Notes under the pieces: model-generated
What the model saw: the letters and a program-made list of their open reading frames with translations, nothing else
The model's database searches: none
What the model was told of the DNA's origin: nothing
Translations under genes and position numbers: made by a program
Shown here: positions 10,272 through 18,131 of the stretch, piece after piece
How positions within the stretch are numbered: position 1 is the stretch's first letter
How the letters are laid out: every line of letters starts with the position of its first letter
NCBI GenBank assembly: GCA_035940575.1
Contig: DASZER010000044.1
Span: 36,983 to 100,982 of the forward strand
From: BP-191 sp035940575
Lineage (GTDB): Bacteria; Actinomycetota; Actinomycetes; BP-191
Reading direction: 5' to 3'
Length of the DNA stretch: 64,000 nt

Positions 10272-10607
10272 ATGGAACCTGGCGAGGCATTGCTGACGCA
10301 CCTGCGGAGGGGGACGCTGGAGTTCTGCGTCCTCGCCGTGCTGCGCGGCGGCGAGCGCTACGCCGTGGACCTCGTCACGACCCTCGGCGCCGGCGGCACG
10401 CTCGTGACGAGCGAGGGCACCGTCTACCCGCTGCTCGCCAGGCTCCGCCGCGACGGCCTCCTCGCGACGACGTGGCGCGAGTCCACCAGCGGGCCGCCGC
10501 GGCGTTACTACCGGCTCACGCCCGAGGGCGAGGCCGCGCTCGCGACGTTCGAGAAGCAGTGGCGCCGCTACCGCGACGCCGTCGACGCCGTCCTGGAGAC
10601 CCGATGA
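10272..10607 (+). CDS. PadR-family transcriptional regulator
   Basis: 111-residue winged-helix protein of the PadR family. It carries the typical sequence ...LRRGTLEFCVLAVLRGGERY followed by a recognition-helix region (SEGTVYPLLARLRRDGLL) and the wing (GPPRRYYRLTPEGEAAL). PadR proteins repress neighbouring genes and often control a membrane protein encoded just downstream. The stop overlaps the next start as ATGA, so the two genes are translationally coupled. I chose the ATG at 10272 because it is the predicted +1 of a leaderless transcript and because MEPGEALL matches family starts; an in-frame ATG lies 9 nt upstream. The inducer is unknown. Confidence 0.9.
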   Translation: MEPGEALLTHLRRGTLEFCVLAVLRGGERYAVDLVTTLGAGGTLVTSEGTVYPLLARLRRDGLLATTWRESTSGPPRRYYRLTPEGEAALATFEKQWRRYRDAVDAVLETR

Positions 10608-11203
10608 ACGCCACCCTCCCCGCGATCGCGACGGAGTACCTGCGTACGGTCGAGCGCGGCCTGGCGCCGTTGCCCCGCGGCCGCAGGGACGAGGTCGTCG
10701 CCGACCTGCGCGAGCACCTCGCCGCCTCCCTCGAAGGGGCCGCGACCGAGGCGGACGTCCGCGACGTGCTCGACCGGCTCGGCGCGCCGCGCGAGGTCGC
10801 GCGCGCGGCGCTCGCGGAGGCGGGCGTCGTCGCGCAGCCGAAGCCGGTCATGGAGTGGTGGGCGGTCTTCCTCGTCAGCGCGGGGAGCGTGCTGCTGCCG
10901 GTCCTCGGGTGGCTGGCCGGCATCTCGATGGTCTGGTCGTCGCGGATCTGGCAGCGTCGGCTCAAGGTCGCGGCGACGCTGATGTTCCCGCTCGGCTTCG
11001 GCGGCGTGTTCGTCCTGTGGCGCCTGTACGACGGGCTCGGCGAGGACTGCGTGTACAGCCCGCACATGGGCGTCTGCACCGCGCGGTGGGTCTCCAACCC
11101 CGCCCTGGTCGCGTTCTTCGTCTACGGCGTGCTCAGCCCGTTCGTGTCCACGCTCCTGCTGATCCGCGCGCTGAGCCGGCACCGCGAGGCAACCGCGTTG
11201 TGA
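10604..11203 (+). CDS. HAAS-domain membrane protein, partner of PadR
   Basis: 199 residues. The N-terminal ~80 residues form a helical HAAS/DUF1700-type domain (EYLRTVERGLAPLPRGRRDE, then LREHLAASLE, then LDRLGAPREVARAAL), a domain typically encoded beside PadR regulators. About four hydrophobic segments follow (residues ~90-190), so it is an integral membrane protein. It overlaps the PadR gene by 4 bp (ATGA), indicating co-expression. In characterised PadR-HAAS pairs the protein acts in envelope or sensor functions; the specific role here is unknown. A tRNA gene follows 66 bp downstream. Confidence 0.82.
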   Translation: MNATLPAIATEYLRTVERGLAPLPRGRRDEVVADLREHLAASLEGAATEADVRDVLDRLGAPREVARAALAEAGVVAQPKPVMEWWAVFLVSAGSVLLPVLGWLAGISMVWSSRIWQRRLKVAATLMFPLGFGGVFVLWRLYDGLGEDCVYSPHMGVCTARWVSNPALVAFFVYGVLSPFVSTLLLIRALSRHREATAL

Positions 11204-11269
11204 GAATCACTCCGGGTCGCCTATGCTTCGACGGTTCCCCGACGGCGACGGCGTGGGGTCGTCGATCCG

Positions 11270-11342
11270 GCCCCCATCGTCTAGAGGCCTAGGACACCGC
11301 CCTTTCAAGGCGGCGACACGGGTTCAAATCCCGTTGGGGGTA
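11270..11342 (+). tRNA. tRNA-Glu(TTC)
   Basis: 73 nt. Acceptor GCCCCCA pairs with TGGGGGT, the discriminator is A, the anticodon stem is CCGCC/GGCGG with loop CTTTCAA (anticodon TTC), and the T-arm contains GGTTCAAATCC. First of three closely spaced tRNA genes. Confidence 0.96.
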
Positions 11343-11354
11343 CAGCACCACCGA

Positions 11355-11429
11355 GGTCCCGTAGTGCAGTTTGGAGTGCACGCCGCCCTGTCAAGGCGGA
11401 GGTCGCGGGTTCAAATCCCGTCGGGACCG
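11355..11429 (+). tRNA. tRNA-Asp(GTC)
   Basis: 75 nt. Acceptor GGTCCCG pairs with CGGGACC, the discriminator is G (normal for tRNA-Asp), the anticodon loop CTGTCAA gives GTC, and the T-arm contains GGTTCAAATCC. It lies 12 bp after tRNA-Glu and is probably part of the same transcript. Confidence 0.96.
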
Positions 11430-11443
11430 CTCCACCCCTCCAG

Positions 11444-11517
11444 GGGCAGGTAGCTCAGCTGGTACGAGCGTCCGCCTGAAAAGCGGAAGGTCGGCGGTTC
11501 GACCCCGCCCCTGCCCA
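11444..11517 (+). tRNA. tRNA-Phe(GAA)
   Basis: 74 nt. Acceptor GGGCAGG pairs with CCTGCCC, the discriminator is A, the anticodon stem is TCCGC/GCGGA with loop CTGAAAA (anticodon GAA), and the T-loop is GGTTCGACC. Last of the Glu-Asp-Phe cluster. Confidence 0.96.
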
Positions 11518-11532
11518 CCCGGGAGTACGCCC

Positions 11533-12135
11533 GTGACCCACCCCTGGCCGCACCCGAACGACGTGGCCGCCGAGGCGGGATGGCCCGACGAGGCCGTCGC
11601 CCTCCTCGGGTGGGCGATGTGGACCGCCGAGAGCCTCCACTACCTCGCCGACCTCGACGCGAAGGTCACCGTCGCCGACGGCCAGCGCCATCCGTGGCAC
11701 GTCGTCGACCTCGCCCACGCTCGCTGGGCGGCGTCCTCGGCCGTGGGCGCGATCGACCTGTGCGCCGCCGCGCTCGCGCGCCACTGCGGCGCCGGCCCCC
11801 GCACGACGAGGAAGGGCGCGGAGCGCGAGCTGGACCTCGGCGAGCTCGCGGAACGGGCGGAGAAGGACGCGCTCCCGCAGCCGGCAGCCGCGTGGGCGGT
11901 CGCGACCCAGGCGGACGGGGACGTGGCCGCGCTCGTGGAGGTGCGCCACCCGACGACGCACGCGCGGCTCAAGCGGCACTTCTTCAGGGGCGGCGGAGGC
12001 AGCGACCGGACGCACCTCGTCGTGGACGACGCGGGCACGACCCGCGAGGTCGGCGACCTCGTCCTGCTGGCGCGGGACACGGCCACGCGCGTGGTCGAGG
12101 ACTTCCTCGACCGGATCGCGACGGGCGCTCTCTAG
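11533..12135 (+). CDS. Hypothetical protein, about 200 aa
   Basis: 200-residue soluble protein that I do not recognise. It starts at a GTG 15 bp after tRNA-Phe with only a weak ribosome site (GGGAG), so the start is the least certain part. The sequence is helical and acidic/basic mixed. It contains a Trp/His-rich N-terminal half (WAMWTAESLHYLADLDAKV, HPWHVVDLAHARW) and a later positively charged stretch (RLKRHFFRGGGGSDRTH). There is no signal peptide or membrane segment. Codon use is normal for the region. Its last four bases overlap the end of the convergent flavoprotein gene. Confidence 0.7.
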   Translation: MTHPWPHPNDVAAEAGWPDEAVALLGWAMWTAESLHYLADLDAKVTVADGQRHPWHVVDLAHARWAASSAVGAIDLCAAALARHCGAGPRTTRKGAERELDLGELAERAEKDALPQPAAAWAVATQADGDVAALVEVRHPTTHARLKRHFFRGGGGSDRTHLVVDDAGTTREVGDLVLLARDTATRVVEDFLDRIATGAL

Positions 12136-12635
12136 GCGCCGGTCTCGTAGCCGGCGTCCTCGGCGGCGTACGACAGCAGCCGCGACGGCGACAGCACGAT
12201 CCACGCGCCGACCCAGTCGGGTACGCGTTCGAGCTTCGCGACGACGTCCGGCTCCACCGCCTCGGGCAGCGCGTCGACGATCCGGCACGGGCCCTCCGCG
12301 ATCACGGCGAGGTGCGTGGCGTGAACGCCGTCGGCGACGACCGCGACGGCGTACGGGTTCGCGCGCACGTTGCGCAGCCGTACGGCGCCGGCGACCGTCG
12401 GCAGCCACACCTCGAGCCCCGACAGCACGAACGCCGACGGTGCCGCGTGCGGGCGGCCGTCGGCGCGGGTGGTGGAGACGGTGGCGTAGTAGCGGGGCGA
12501 CGTCAGCGCCGCGAGCAGCGAGGCGCCGGTGAGGCGGCGGGACGGCGGGTACGACGTCGCGGTCGCGAGCGGCGACGACGCGAACGTCGCGGCCTGCAAC
12601 GCCGCCAGGTCGTCGGCCAGGCCGGGGGAGGTCAT
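12132..12635 (-). CDS. Pyridoxamine 5'-phosphate oxidase-like FMN-binding protein
   Basis: 167 residues. The central region YYATVSTTRADGRPHAAPSA followed by LRNVRANPYAVAVVAD is characteristic of the split-barrel PNPOx-like fold, which binds FMN or F420 and reduces or oxidises small substrates. The length fits single-domain family members, and the catalytic specificity cannot be told from sequence. It is preceded by a strong hairpin that separates it from bldC, so it is probably a separate transcript. Start is ATG at 12635. It converges with, and overlaps by 4 bp, the upstream hypothetical gene. Confidence 0.75.
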   Translation of the reverse strand: MTSPGLADDLAALQAATFASSPLATATSYPPSRRLTGASLLAALTSPRYYATVSTTRADGRPHAAPSAFVLSGLEVWLPTVAGAVRLRNVRANPYAVAVVADGVHATHLAVIAEGPCRIVDALPEAVEPDVVAKLERVPDWVGAWIVLSPSRLLSYAAEDAGYETGA

Positions 12636-12666
12636 CGCCCGATCATGCGCGTGTTCCCGGACATAG

Positions 12667-12713
12667 GACAGGCCCCGTGCTCGCTGCCACCCACAGCGGG
12701 TACGGGGCCTGTC
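12667..12713 (-). terminator. Strong hairpin terminator downstream of bldC
   Basis: Perfect 12-bp inverted repeat GACAGGCCCCGT (12667-12678) / ACGGGGCCTGTC (12702-12713), with an inner CGCTG/CAGCG stem. There is no T-tract, as is common in actinobacteria. It lies between the bldC stop and the next leftward gene. Confidence 0.75.
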
Positions 12714-12764
12714 AGGTCGCGCGCCGAGCGACGGGGGCGCCGGCAGCGCAACGTTCGCGCGGAC

Positions 12765-12968
12765 CTAGTCCGAACGCTGCGACGGGATGCCCGCCAGGAG
12801 CTGGCGGACCTCCGACTCGCGGTAGCGGCGGTGACCGCCGAGGGTGCGGATCGACGTCAGCTTGCCGGACTTCGCCCACCGCGTGACCGTCTTAGGGTCG
12901 ACCCGGAACATCGTCGCGACTTCCGCCGGCGTCAGGAGGGGCTCGGCCTCAGGAGTACGGCTGCTCAT
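12765..12968 (-). CDS. bldC: BldC-type MerR-like DNA-binding developmental regulator
   Basis: 67 residues. The protein is almost identical along its length to Streptomyces BldC as I remember it: LLTPAEVATMFRVDPKTVTR, then WAKSGKLTSIRTLGGHRRYR, then EVRQLLAGIP. BldC is a small winged-helix protein related to MerR that binds DNA as cooperative head-to-tail oligomers and controls the entry into differentiation in streptomycetes. Outside sporulating genera it is a general regulator. An AAAGGAC ribosome site precedes the ATG at 12968. Its position next to a conserved hypothetical and a branched-chain amino acid dehydrogenase resembles the Streptomyces order, here with lepB inserted between. Confidence 0.96.
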   Translation of the reverse strand: MSSRTPEAEPLLTPAEVATMFRVDPKTVTRWAKSGKLTSIRTLGGHRRYRESEVRQLLAGIPSQRSD

Positions 12969-13037
12969 CGTGCTGTCCTTTCGCGGAACGGGTGTCGCTC
13001 ACTGAGCAGATCGTCGCCGTTGCCCGCGATGTCCGAT

Positions 13038-13055
13038 ATGGCCCGTGCGGGCCAT
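13038..13055 (-). terminator. Short perfect hairpin after lepB
   Basis: ATGGCCCG (13038-13045) and CGGGCCAT (13048-13055) form an 8-bp perfect stem with a minimal loop, starting 8 bp beyond the lepB stop. There is no T-run; the call rests on position and symmetry. Confidence 0.5.
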
Positions 13056-13062
13056 CTTCTGA

Positions 13063-13914
13063 CTATGTCGTGACTAGTCCGTCGGACCGGACGCGCCGAC
13101 GGACCCCCACGAGCGGCACCAGGACGACGCCGAGGACGGGGTCGCCGGCCGGGGGCAGGGACTCCTCCGAGGCCCGCCGCTTCGTCGGGTCGAACACGTC
13201 CGGCACCCGCAGCACCTTGCGGCGCTCGAACGGGTAGAACACCGCGAACGCCCGCCCCACGACCGCCGACTCGGGGATGGTGCCGTTGTAGCGGGAGTCG
13301 CTCGACCCGTCGCGGTGGTCGCCCATCACGAACAGCCGGCCCTCAGGCACCGTCACCGGCTCGAACACCGCCTGCGGCGTCGTCTCGTCCGAGAGGTACA
13401 CGTAGGGCTCGTCGATCACCTGGCCGTTGATCGTGATGCGGTTGACGACGTTGCCCTCGTCGTCCTTGAGCGTGGTGTCGCAGCAGGCGACGACGTCGCC
13501 GGGGACGCCGATGACGCGCTTGATGAAGTCCTTCTCGCCCGGGGCGCCGAAGCCGATGAGCCCCTGCACGCCGCGCAGCACGCGCTCGGCGACGTTGCGG
13601 GGCGGCTCGACGGAGCCCTCGTTGACGAAGTTCGTGTTCTTGCCGTTGAACACCACGATCTCGCCGCGGTGGATCGGGCGGAACTTGTAGACGACCTTGT
13701 TCACGAGCACCCGGTCGCCCGAGCACCCCGGGCAGCCGTGCAGCGTCTGCTCCATCGACCCCGACGGGATGAAGAACGCCTGCACCAGGAACGTCTTCAT
13801 GAACAGCGCGAGCGCCACGGCGACGAGCCCGAGGAACCACAGGCCGCGCGTGACCGGCGGCCTCGATCCCTCGACGTCCTCGTCGTCAACGAGGAGCGAC
13901 GTGTCGGTCGTCAT
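13063..13914 (-). CDS. lepB: Signal peptidase I
   Basis: 283 residues. It cleaves signal peptides from proteins exported by Sec or Tat, on the outer face of the membrane. A cytoplasmic tail of about 22 residues is followed by one transmembrane helix (residues ~24-46). Then comes the nucleophile box IPSGSM, with the catalytic serine at about residue 53. The lysine of the Ser/Lys dyad lies in FIKRVIGVPGD, and the C-terminal box GDHRDGSSDSR is intact. The family length is usual. ATG at 13914 lacks a good ribosome site and lies 17 bp after the upstream gene, so the two are probably co-transcribed. A hairpin follows the stop. Confidence 0.95.
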   Translation of the reverse strand: MTTDTSLLVDDEDVEGSRPPVTRGLWFLGLVAVALALFMKTFLVQAFFIPSGSMEQTLHGCPGCSGDRVLVNKVVYKFRPIHRGEIVVFNGKNTNFVNEGSVEPPRNVAERVLRGVQGLIGFGAPGEKDFIKRVIGVPGDVVACCDTTLKDDEGNVVNRITINGQVIDEPYVYLSDETTPQAVFEPVTVPEGRLFVMGDHRDGSSDSRYNGTIPESAVVGRAFAVFYPFERRKVLRVPDVFDPTKRRASEESLPPAGDPVLGVVLVPLVGVRRRVRSDGLVTT

Positions 13915-13931
13915 GGGAGGAAGGGTAGCGG

Positions 13932-14744
13932 TCAGTTCGCCACCTCCACGGAGCGGACGGCGCCCCACCGGGTCGCCACCCTGGCGTACGCCTCGCTCGC
14001 CTCGTCGGTCTCGCCGGAGGCGAGGCACGCGACGGCGTGCTGGATGTCGGCGGCGGACTCGTCGGACTCCAGGTCGAGGTCGTCGAACAGCGACACGAGC
14101 CCGCCGTAGTCGAGCTCGACGAGCGAGCGCGGGTGGTACTCCTCCAGCCAGTCCGCCAGCTCCTCCACGCCCTCGATGATGGGCGTGTCCTCGATCGTGC
14201 GGCGCAGGATCGCCAGAGACCTGGCGACGCGGCGGCGGGCGTTGGACATCGTCGTGAGGTACGACAGCGAGCGCTCGGCGGCGAGCACGAGCCGCCGCTC
14301 CTCCCCCTCGAACGGCAGGAACCACCGCAACGGCACCTGCCACGTCTCGCTCGTGATGTGCGACTTCAGCTCGGGCTCGGTCGAACGCCAGCGGGCCAGC
14401 TCGCGCTCGGCGACCTCGGCGGCCTGCTTCGGGAAGAACGCGTCCGCGATCTCGTCGGGCATCGAGCGGCGGAACTCCGTCATCGCCTCCCACGCGCGGA
14501 CGCGCGTGCGCCAGGGGCAGACGTACGTCATGCCGTCGATCCGGTGCACGTACGCGTGCTCGACCTCGTTGTCGGGCGGCACGCCGATCGCGGCGACGAC
14601 CGCCGCGCGCTGCTCCTCGCGCACGCCGCGCACGCGGTCGGGGACGGCGCCGGACGCGACGTAGCGCTCCCACCGCCTGCGCTCCGGCGGCGGGAAGGCC
14701 GCCAGGGGCTCGTAGGCCCGCAGGTAGGACGTGTACGCCGTCAC
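13932..14744 (-). CDS. Conserved actinobacterial hypothetical protein next to bldC/vdh
   Basis: 270 residues, GTG start at 14744 giving MTAYTSYLRAYEPLAAFPPP. It is soluble, with no signal peptide and a mostly helical, acidic C-terminus (SLFDDLDLESDESAADI). The start and the motif VCPWRTRVRAWEAM resemble a protein that I remember sitting between bldC and valine dehydrogenase in Streptomyces, so the neighbourhood looks conserved. Function is unknown. Further in-frame codons exist upstream, but the family start and the start of divergent vdh argue for 14744. Confidence 0.8.
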   Translation of the reverse strand: MTAYTSYLRAYEPLAAFPPPERRRWERYVASGAVPDRVRGVREEQRAAVVAAIGVPPDNEVEHAYVHRIDGMTYVCPWRTRVRAWEAMTEFRRSMPDEIADAFFPKQAAEVAERELARWRSTEPELKSHITSETWQVPLRWFLPFEGEERRLVLAAERSLSYLTTMSNARRRVARSLAILRRTIEDTPIIEGVEELADWLEEYHPRSLVELDYGGLVSLFDDLDLESDESAADIQHAVACLASGETDEASEAYARVATRWGAVRSVEVAN

Positions 14745-14859
14745 CGGACCATCCTCGCACTCGGTACCCTGGACGGACTCTGCACCGCCGCGCGACTCAC
14801 GAGGGACCGCGGCGCCCGTCGCCTCACCACCCCGAGGCCGTACCGCAAGGAGTTCCCCC

Positions 14860-15927
14860 GTGGGCGTCTTTAGCTCAGGGACCGGGCACGAGCAGGTGGT
14901 CTTCTGCCAGGACCCCGCCTCCGGTCTCCAGGCCATCATCGCGATCTACTCGACCGCCCTCGGGCCCGCGCTCGGCGGTACCCGCTTCTACCCGTACGCC
15001 TCCGAGACCGACGCCCTCGAGGACGTGCTCGCGCTGTCCCGCGCCATGGCGTACAAGGCCGCCTGCGCCGGCCTCGACCTCGGCGGCGGCAAGGCCGTCA
15101 TCGTCGGCGACCCGGCGACCATGAAGTCCGAGGCGCTGCTGCGCGCGTACGGCCGCATGGTCGAGTCGCTCAACGGCCGCTACTACACCGCCTGCGACGT
15201 CGGCACGTACGTCCAGGACATGGACGTCATCGCGCGCGAGACGCGCTGGGTGACCGGCCGCTCGCCCGAGCACGGCGGCGCCGGCGACTCGGCGGTGCTG
15301 ACGGCGTTCGGCGTGTTCCAGGGCATGCGCGCCGCCGCCGAGCACACGTGGGGCGCCCCGACGCTGAAGGGCCGCCGCGTGGGCGTCGCCGGCGTCGGCA
15401 AGGTCGGCCACCACCTCGTCGAGCACCTGCTCGACGACGGCGCGTCGGTCGTGATCGCCGACGTCAACCGCGAGGCCGTCGCCCGCGTCACCTCCGCGCA
15501 CCCCGAGGTCGACACCGTCGACGTCGACGCGCTCGTGTCGCAGCAGATGGACGTCTACGCCCCCTGCGCGCTCGGCGGCGCCCTCAACGACGAGACGGTG
15601 CCCGTCCTGCGGGCCAAGGTCGTCTGCGGCGCGGCGAACAACCAGCTCGACCACCCCGGCATCGAGAAGGTCCTCGCCGACCGCGGCGTGCTCTACGCCC
15701 CCGACTACGTCGTCAACGCCGGCGGCCTCGTGCAGGTCGCCGACGAGATCGAGGGCTTCAACTTCGAGCGCGCCAAGGTGCACGCCGCGAAGATCTACGA
15801 CACCACCAAGCAGGTCTTCGCGATCGCGGCGGACGAGGGCGTGCCGCCCGCGGTGGCGGCCGACCGGTTCGCCGAGCGGCGGATGGCCGAGGTCGGCCGG
15901 CTGCGCGGCGTGTACCTGCGCTCGTAG
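14860..15927 (+). CDS. vdh: Leu/Val-type NAD-dependent amino acid dehydrogenase
   Basis: 355 residues. It catalyses reversible oxidative deamination of branched-chain amino acids to 2-oxo acids with NAD+. The N-terminal domain holds the substrate/catalytic lysine motif DLGGGKAVI and the region SRAMAYKAACAGLD. The C-terminal Rossmann domain holds GVAGVGKVGHHL. GTG at 14860 is preceded by AAGGAG at ideal spacing. Branched-chain specificity, rather than glutamate or phenylalanine, is inferred from length and from the bldC neighbourhood resembling Streptomyces vdh. The enzyme feeds branched-chain precursors into fatty acid and polyketide synthesis. Confidence 0.9.
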   Translation: MGVFSSGTGHEQVVFCQDPASGLQAIIAIYSTALGPALGGTRFYPYASETDALEDVLALSRAMAYKAACAGLDLGGGKAVIVGDPATMKSEALLRAYGRMVESLNGRYYTACDVGTYVQDMDVIARETRWVTGRSPEHGGAGDSAVLTAFGVFQGMRAAAEHTWGAPTLKGRRVGVAGVGKVGHHLVEHLLDDGASVVIADVNREAVARVTSAHPEVDTVDVDALVSQQMDVYAPCALGGALNDETVPVLRAKVVCGAANNQLDHPGIEKVLADRGVLYAPDYVVNAGGLVQVADEIEGFNFERAKVHAAKIYDTTKQVFAIAADEGVPPAVAADRFAERRMAEVGRLRGVYLRS

Positions 15928-16082
15928 GCCGGTTCGCGCGAAGGTGCCGGATCGGGATGCGGGAGCGCACCCGGTTCGGTACCGTAAGTGCCGTCTCGCG
16001 AGCATGAGATACTGAGTCCCGACGCAAGCGACGTTCACGGGGGGCGAAGCGCCTGCCCGTCCCTCGAGGAGGTCGAGCCAGC

Positions 16083-16274
16083 ATGGGGCGCGGCCGTGCC
16101 AAGGCGATCCAGAAGAAGATCGCGCGCGACCTGAAGTACAGCAGTGGGGGTACCGACCTCGAACGGCTCCGCGCGGAGCTGAGCGGCGGCGCCTCCTCGT
16201 CCACGACCGACGACGAGGTCGACGAGGACGAGGAGCTGGACGAGCTCGGGGACGACGAGGACGACGAGGACTAG
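16083..16274 (+). CDS. DUF3073 family small acidic-tailed protein
   Basis: 63 residues. The basic N-terminus MGRGRAKAIQKKIARDLKY followed by SSGGTDLERLRAEL is diagnostic of the actinobacterial DUF3073 family. The C-terminal third is almost entirely Asp/Glu. Function is unknown; the charge polarity suggests nucleic-acid or protein binding. GAGGAGG lies 11 bp before the ATG. The gene sits between the branched-chain dehydrogenase and the purM/purF pair, as I recall it in Streptomyces. Confidence 0.93.
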   Translation: MGRGRAKAIQKKIARDLKYSSGGTDLERLRAELSGGASSSTTDDEVDEDEELDELGDDEDDED

Positions 16275-16291
16275 CCGCGCCTTAGCGCGGC
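16274..16291. terminator. Bidirectional hairpin between convergent gene ends
   Basis: GCCGCGC, loop CTTA, GCGCGGC occupies the 7-bp space between the DUF3073 stop and the stop of the leftward lipoprotein gene, and includes the latter's stop codon. Position and perfect symmetry suggest a shared terminator. Confidence 0.45.
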
Positions 16292-17076
16292 GGCACCTTC
16301 GACGCCGCGACGCCGTCGGGCGGGCTCAACCGGAAGAACCTGCCGTCCCACGCCAGCGTGCGGTGCGCGTAGCGCCCGTCGGGCACCAGCGCGTACTCGT
16401 GCAGCGCGCCGTCGCGCGCGGCCAGCCTGCCGTCGGCGAGCCGGCCCCGGTGCGCCCGCAGCACGAGCGGGCCGCCCTTGACCCACGTGAGCACGTCGTA
16501 GGTCGCCGCGCCGTCCGCGAGCCGTACGACCACCACGAGCCCGTCGGTGCCGTGGCCCGCCAGCGGCGCCGCGAACGCGCTCGCCCCCGCCCACCTCGCC
16601 GTGCCCTGCGTGCCGGCGTAGCGGGTGACGTAGCCGCCCTTCTCCTGGGTCAGCACGCGCACGACCGGAGCGCCATCGACCGTGCCGCTCACCCACAGCG
16701 CGCTGCCGCCTGCGAGGTCGAGCGCGCCACAGCGGGCGCCCGCCACCTCGGGGAAGACCGTGCCGCAGTCCGCCGCGCCGGTCACCGGCCGCGGGGAGTC
16801 CGGCCGCGCGAGCGCGAGGAACGCGCCCTCCGCGCCGAGCACGCCGCCCGCCGGAGTCGGCGGGGCCGTCGGGGTGGGGCTCGGCGTGCGCGAGGGCGTC
16901 GCGGCCGGGCGCGAGGGGCGCGCGCCTGGGGGGCGCGGCGCCGCGGACGGGGACGTCGGGTCGAGCGCGACGGGCCGGGAGGGCAGCGCGGGCTCGCCGC
17001 CGCACGCCGCCAGCAACGCGAGCGCGGCCGCGCACAGCGTGACCGAGGTGCGGGCGGGGCGGCCGGCGCGGGTCAC
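16282..17076 (-). CDS. Secreted lipoprotein with proline-rich linker
   Basis: 264 residues. The signal peptide ends in a lipobox (ALLAAC at about residue 28), so the protein should be lipidated and held on the outer face of the membrane. A ~45-residue Pro/Ser/Thr linker (PSRTPSPTPTAPPTP) follows, then a globular domain with two cysteines (ADCGTVF, GARCGAL) that could form a disulfide. I do not recognise the domain. GTG start at 17076 overlaps the purM stop as GTGA, so it is co-translated with the purine genes, though no purine role is visible. Confidence 0.8.
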   Translation of the reverse strand: MTRAGRPARTSVTLCAAALALLAACGGEPALPSRPVALDPTSPSAAPRPPGARPSRPAATPSRTPSPTPTAPPTPAGGVLGAEGAFLALARPDSPRPVTGAADCGTVFPEVAGARCGALDLAGGSALWVSGTVDGAPVVRVLTQEKGGYVTRYAGTQGTARWAGASAFAAPLAGHGTDGLVVVVRLADGAATYDVLTWVKGGPLVLRAHRGRLADGRLAARDGALHEYALVPDGRYAHRTLAWDGRFFRLSPPDGVAASKVPPR

Positions 17077-18131
17077 GCGGGGTGGCTGCCGACGAGGCGC
17101 GCGGTGCCGCTGCCGGCCACGACGCGGCCCGCCGCCCACGCGAACACGCCGTGGCGCCGCAACGCCGCCACCGCCCTGTCCTCGTCGTCGGGGGCGACGA
17201 TCGCGACCATGCCGACGCCGTTGTTGAACGTCCGCTCCATCTCCGCCTCGGACACCCCGCCGCGCTCGGAGATGAACCGGAACAGCCCGGGCAACGTCCA
17301 CGTGGCGCGGTCGAGCTCGGCGTCGAGCCCCTCGGGGACGACGCGGGAGATGTTCGAGGCGAGGCCGCCGCCGGTGATGTGCGCGAACGCGTGCACCTCC
17401 GCCTCCTCGACCAGCGCGAGGCACTGGCGGGCGTAGATGCGGGTGGGCTCGAGCAGCGCCTCGCCGAGGGACTTCTCCAGCTCGTCCACGTAGCGGTCCA
17501 GGCGCATCCGCGCGGCGCCGAGCAGCGAGTGGCGGACGAGCGCGAAGCCGTTGCTGTGCAGGCCGCTCGACGCCATCGCGACGATCACGTCGCCCTCGCG
17601 GACGCGGTCGCTGCCGAGCACGTTCTCGGCCTCCACGACGCCCACGCCGGTCGCGGCGAGGTCGTACGCGTCGTCGTCCATGATCCCCGGGTGCTCGGCG
17701 GTCTCGCCGCCGATGAGCGCGCACCGCGCCTGCCGGCAGCCCTCCGCGATGCCGCCGACGATCTCGGCCATCCGCTCGGGGACGACCTTGCCGCAGGCGA
17801 TGTAGTCGAGCAGGAACAGCGGCTCCGCCCCGCACACCACGAGGTCGTCCACGACCATCGCGACGAGGTCGATGCCGACGGTGTCGTGCTTGCCCATCGC
17901 CTGGGCGACCGCGAGCTTCGTGCCGACGCCGTCGGTGGAGGAGGCGAGCAGCGGGTGCTTGTACTTCGCCGTGTCGAGCGCGAACAGGCCCGCGAAGCCG
18001 CCGAGGTCGCCGACGACCTCGGGGCGCGTCGCGGCGGCGACCTTGGCCTTCATCAGCTCGACGGCGCGCTCGCCGGCCTCGATGTCGACTCCCGCGGCGG
18101 CGTACGTCGCGCCGCCCTCGACGTTGGTCAC
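17073..18131 (-). CDS. purM: Phosphoribosylformylglycinamidine cyclo-ligase (AIR synthetase)
   Basis: 352 residues. It converts FGAM to AIR with ATP, step 5 of purine synthesis. Family hallmarks include STDGVGTKLAVA in the substrate/ATP site, GGETAEHPG and GDVIVAMASSGLHSNGF. Length is normal (about 345). GTG at 18131 overlaps the purF stop (GTGA) and its own stop overlaps the downstream lipoprotein start, so purF-purM-lipoprotein is one coupled unit. Confidence 0.97.
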   Translation of the reverse strand: MTNVEGGATYAAAGVDIEAGERAVELMKAKVAAATRPEVVGDLGGFAGLFALDTAKYKHPLLASSTDGVGTKLAVAQAMGKHDTVGIDLVAMVVDDLVVCGAEPLFLLDYIACGKVVPERMAEIVGGIAEGCRQARCALIGGETAEHPGIMDDDAYDLAATGVGVVEAENVLGSDRVREGDVIVAMASSGLHSNGFALVRHSLLGAARMRLDRYVDELEKSLGEALLEPTRIYARQCLALVEEAEVHAFAHITGGGLASNISRVVPEGLDAELDRATWTLPGLFRFISERGGVSEAEMERTFNNGVGMVAIVAPDDEDRAVAALRRHGVFAWAAGRVVAGSGTARLVGSHPA

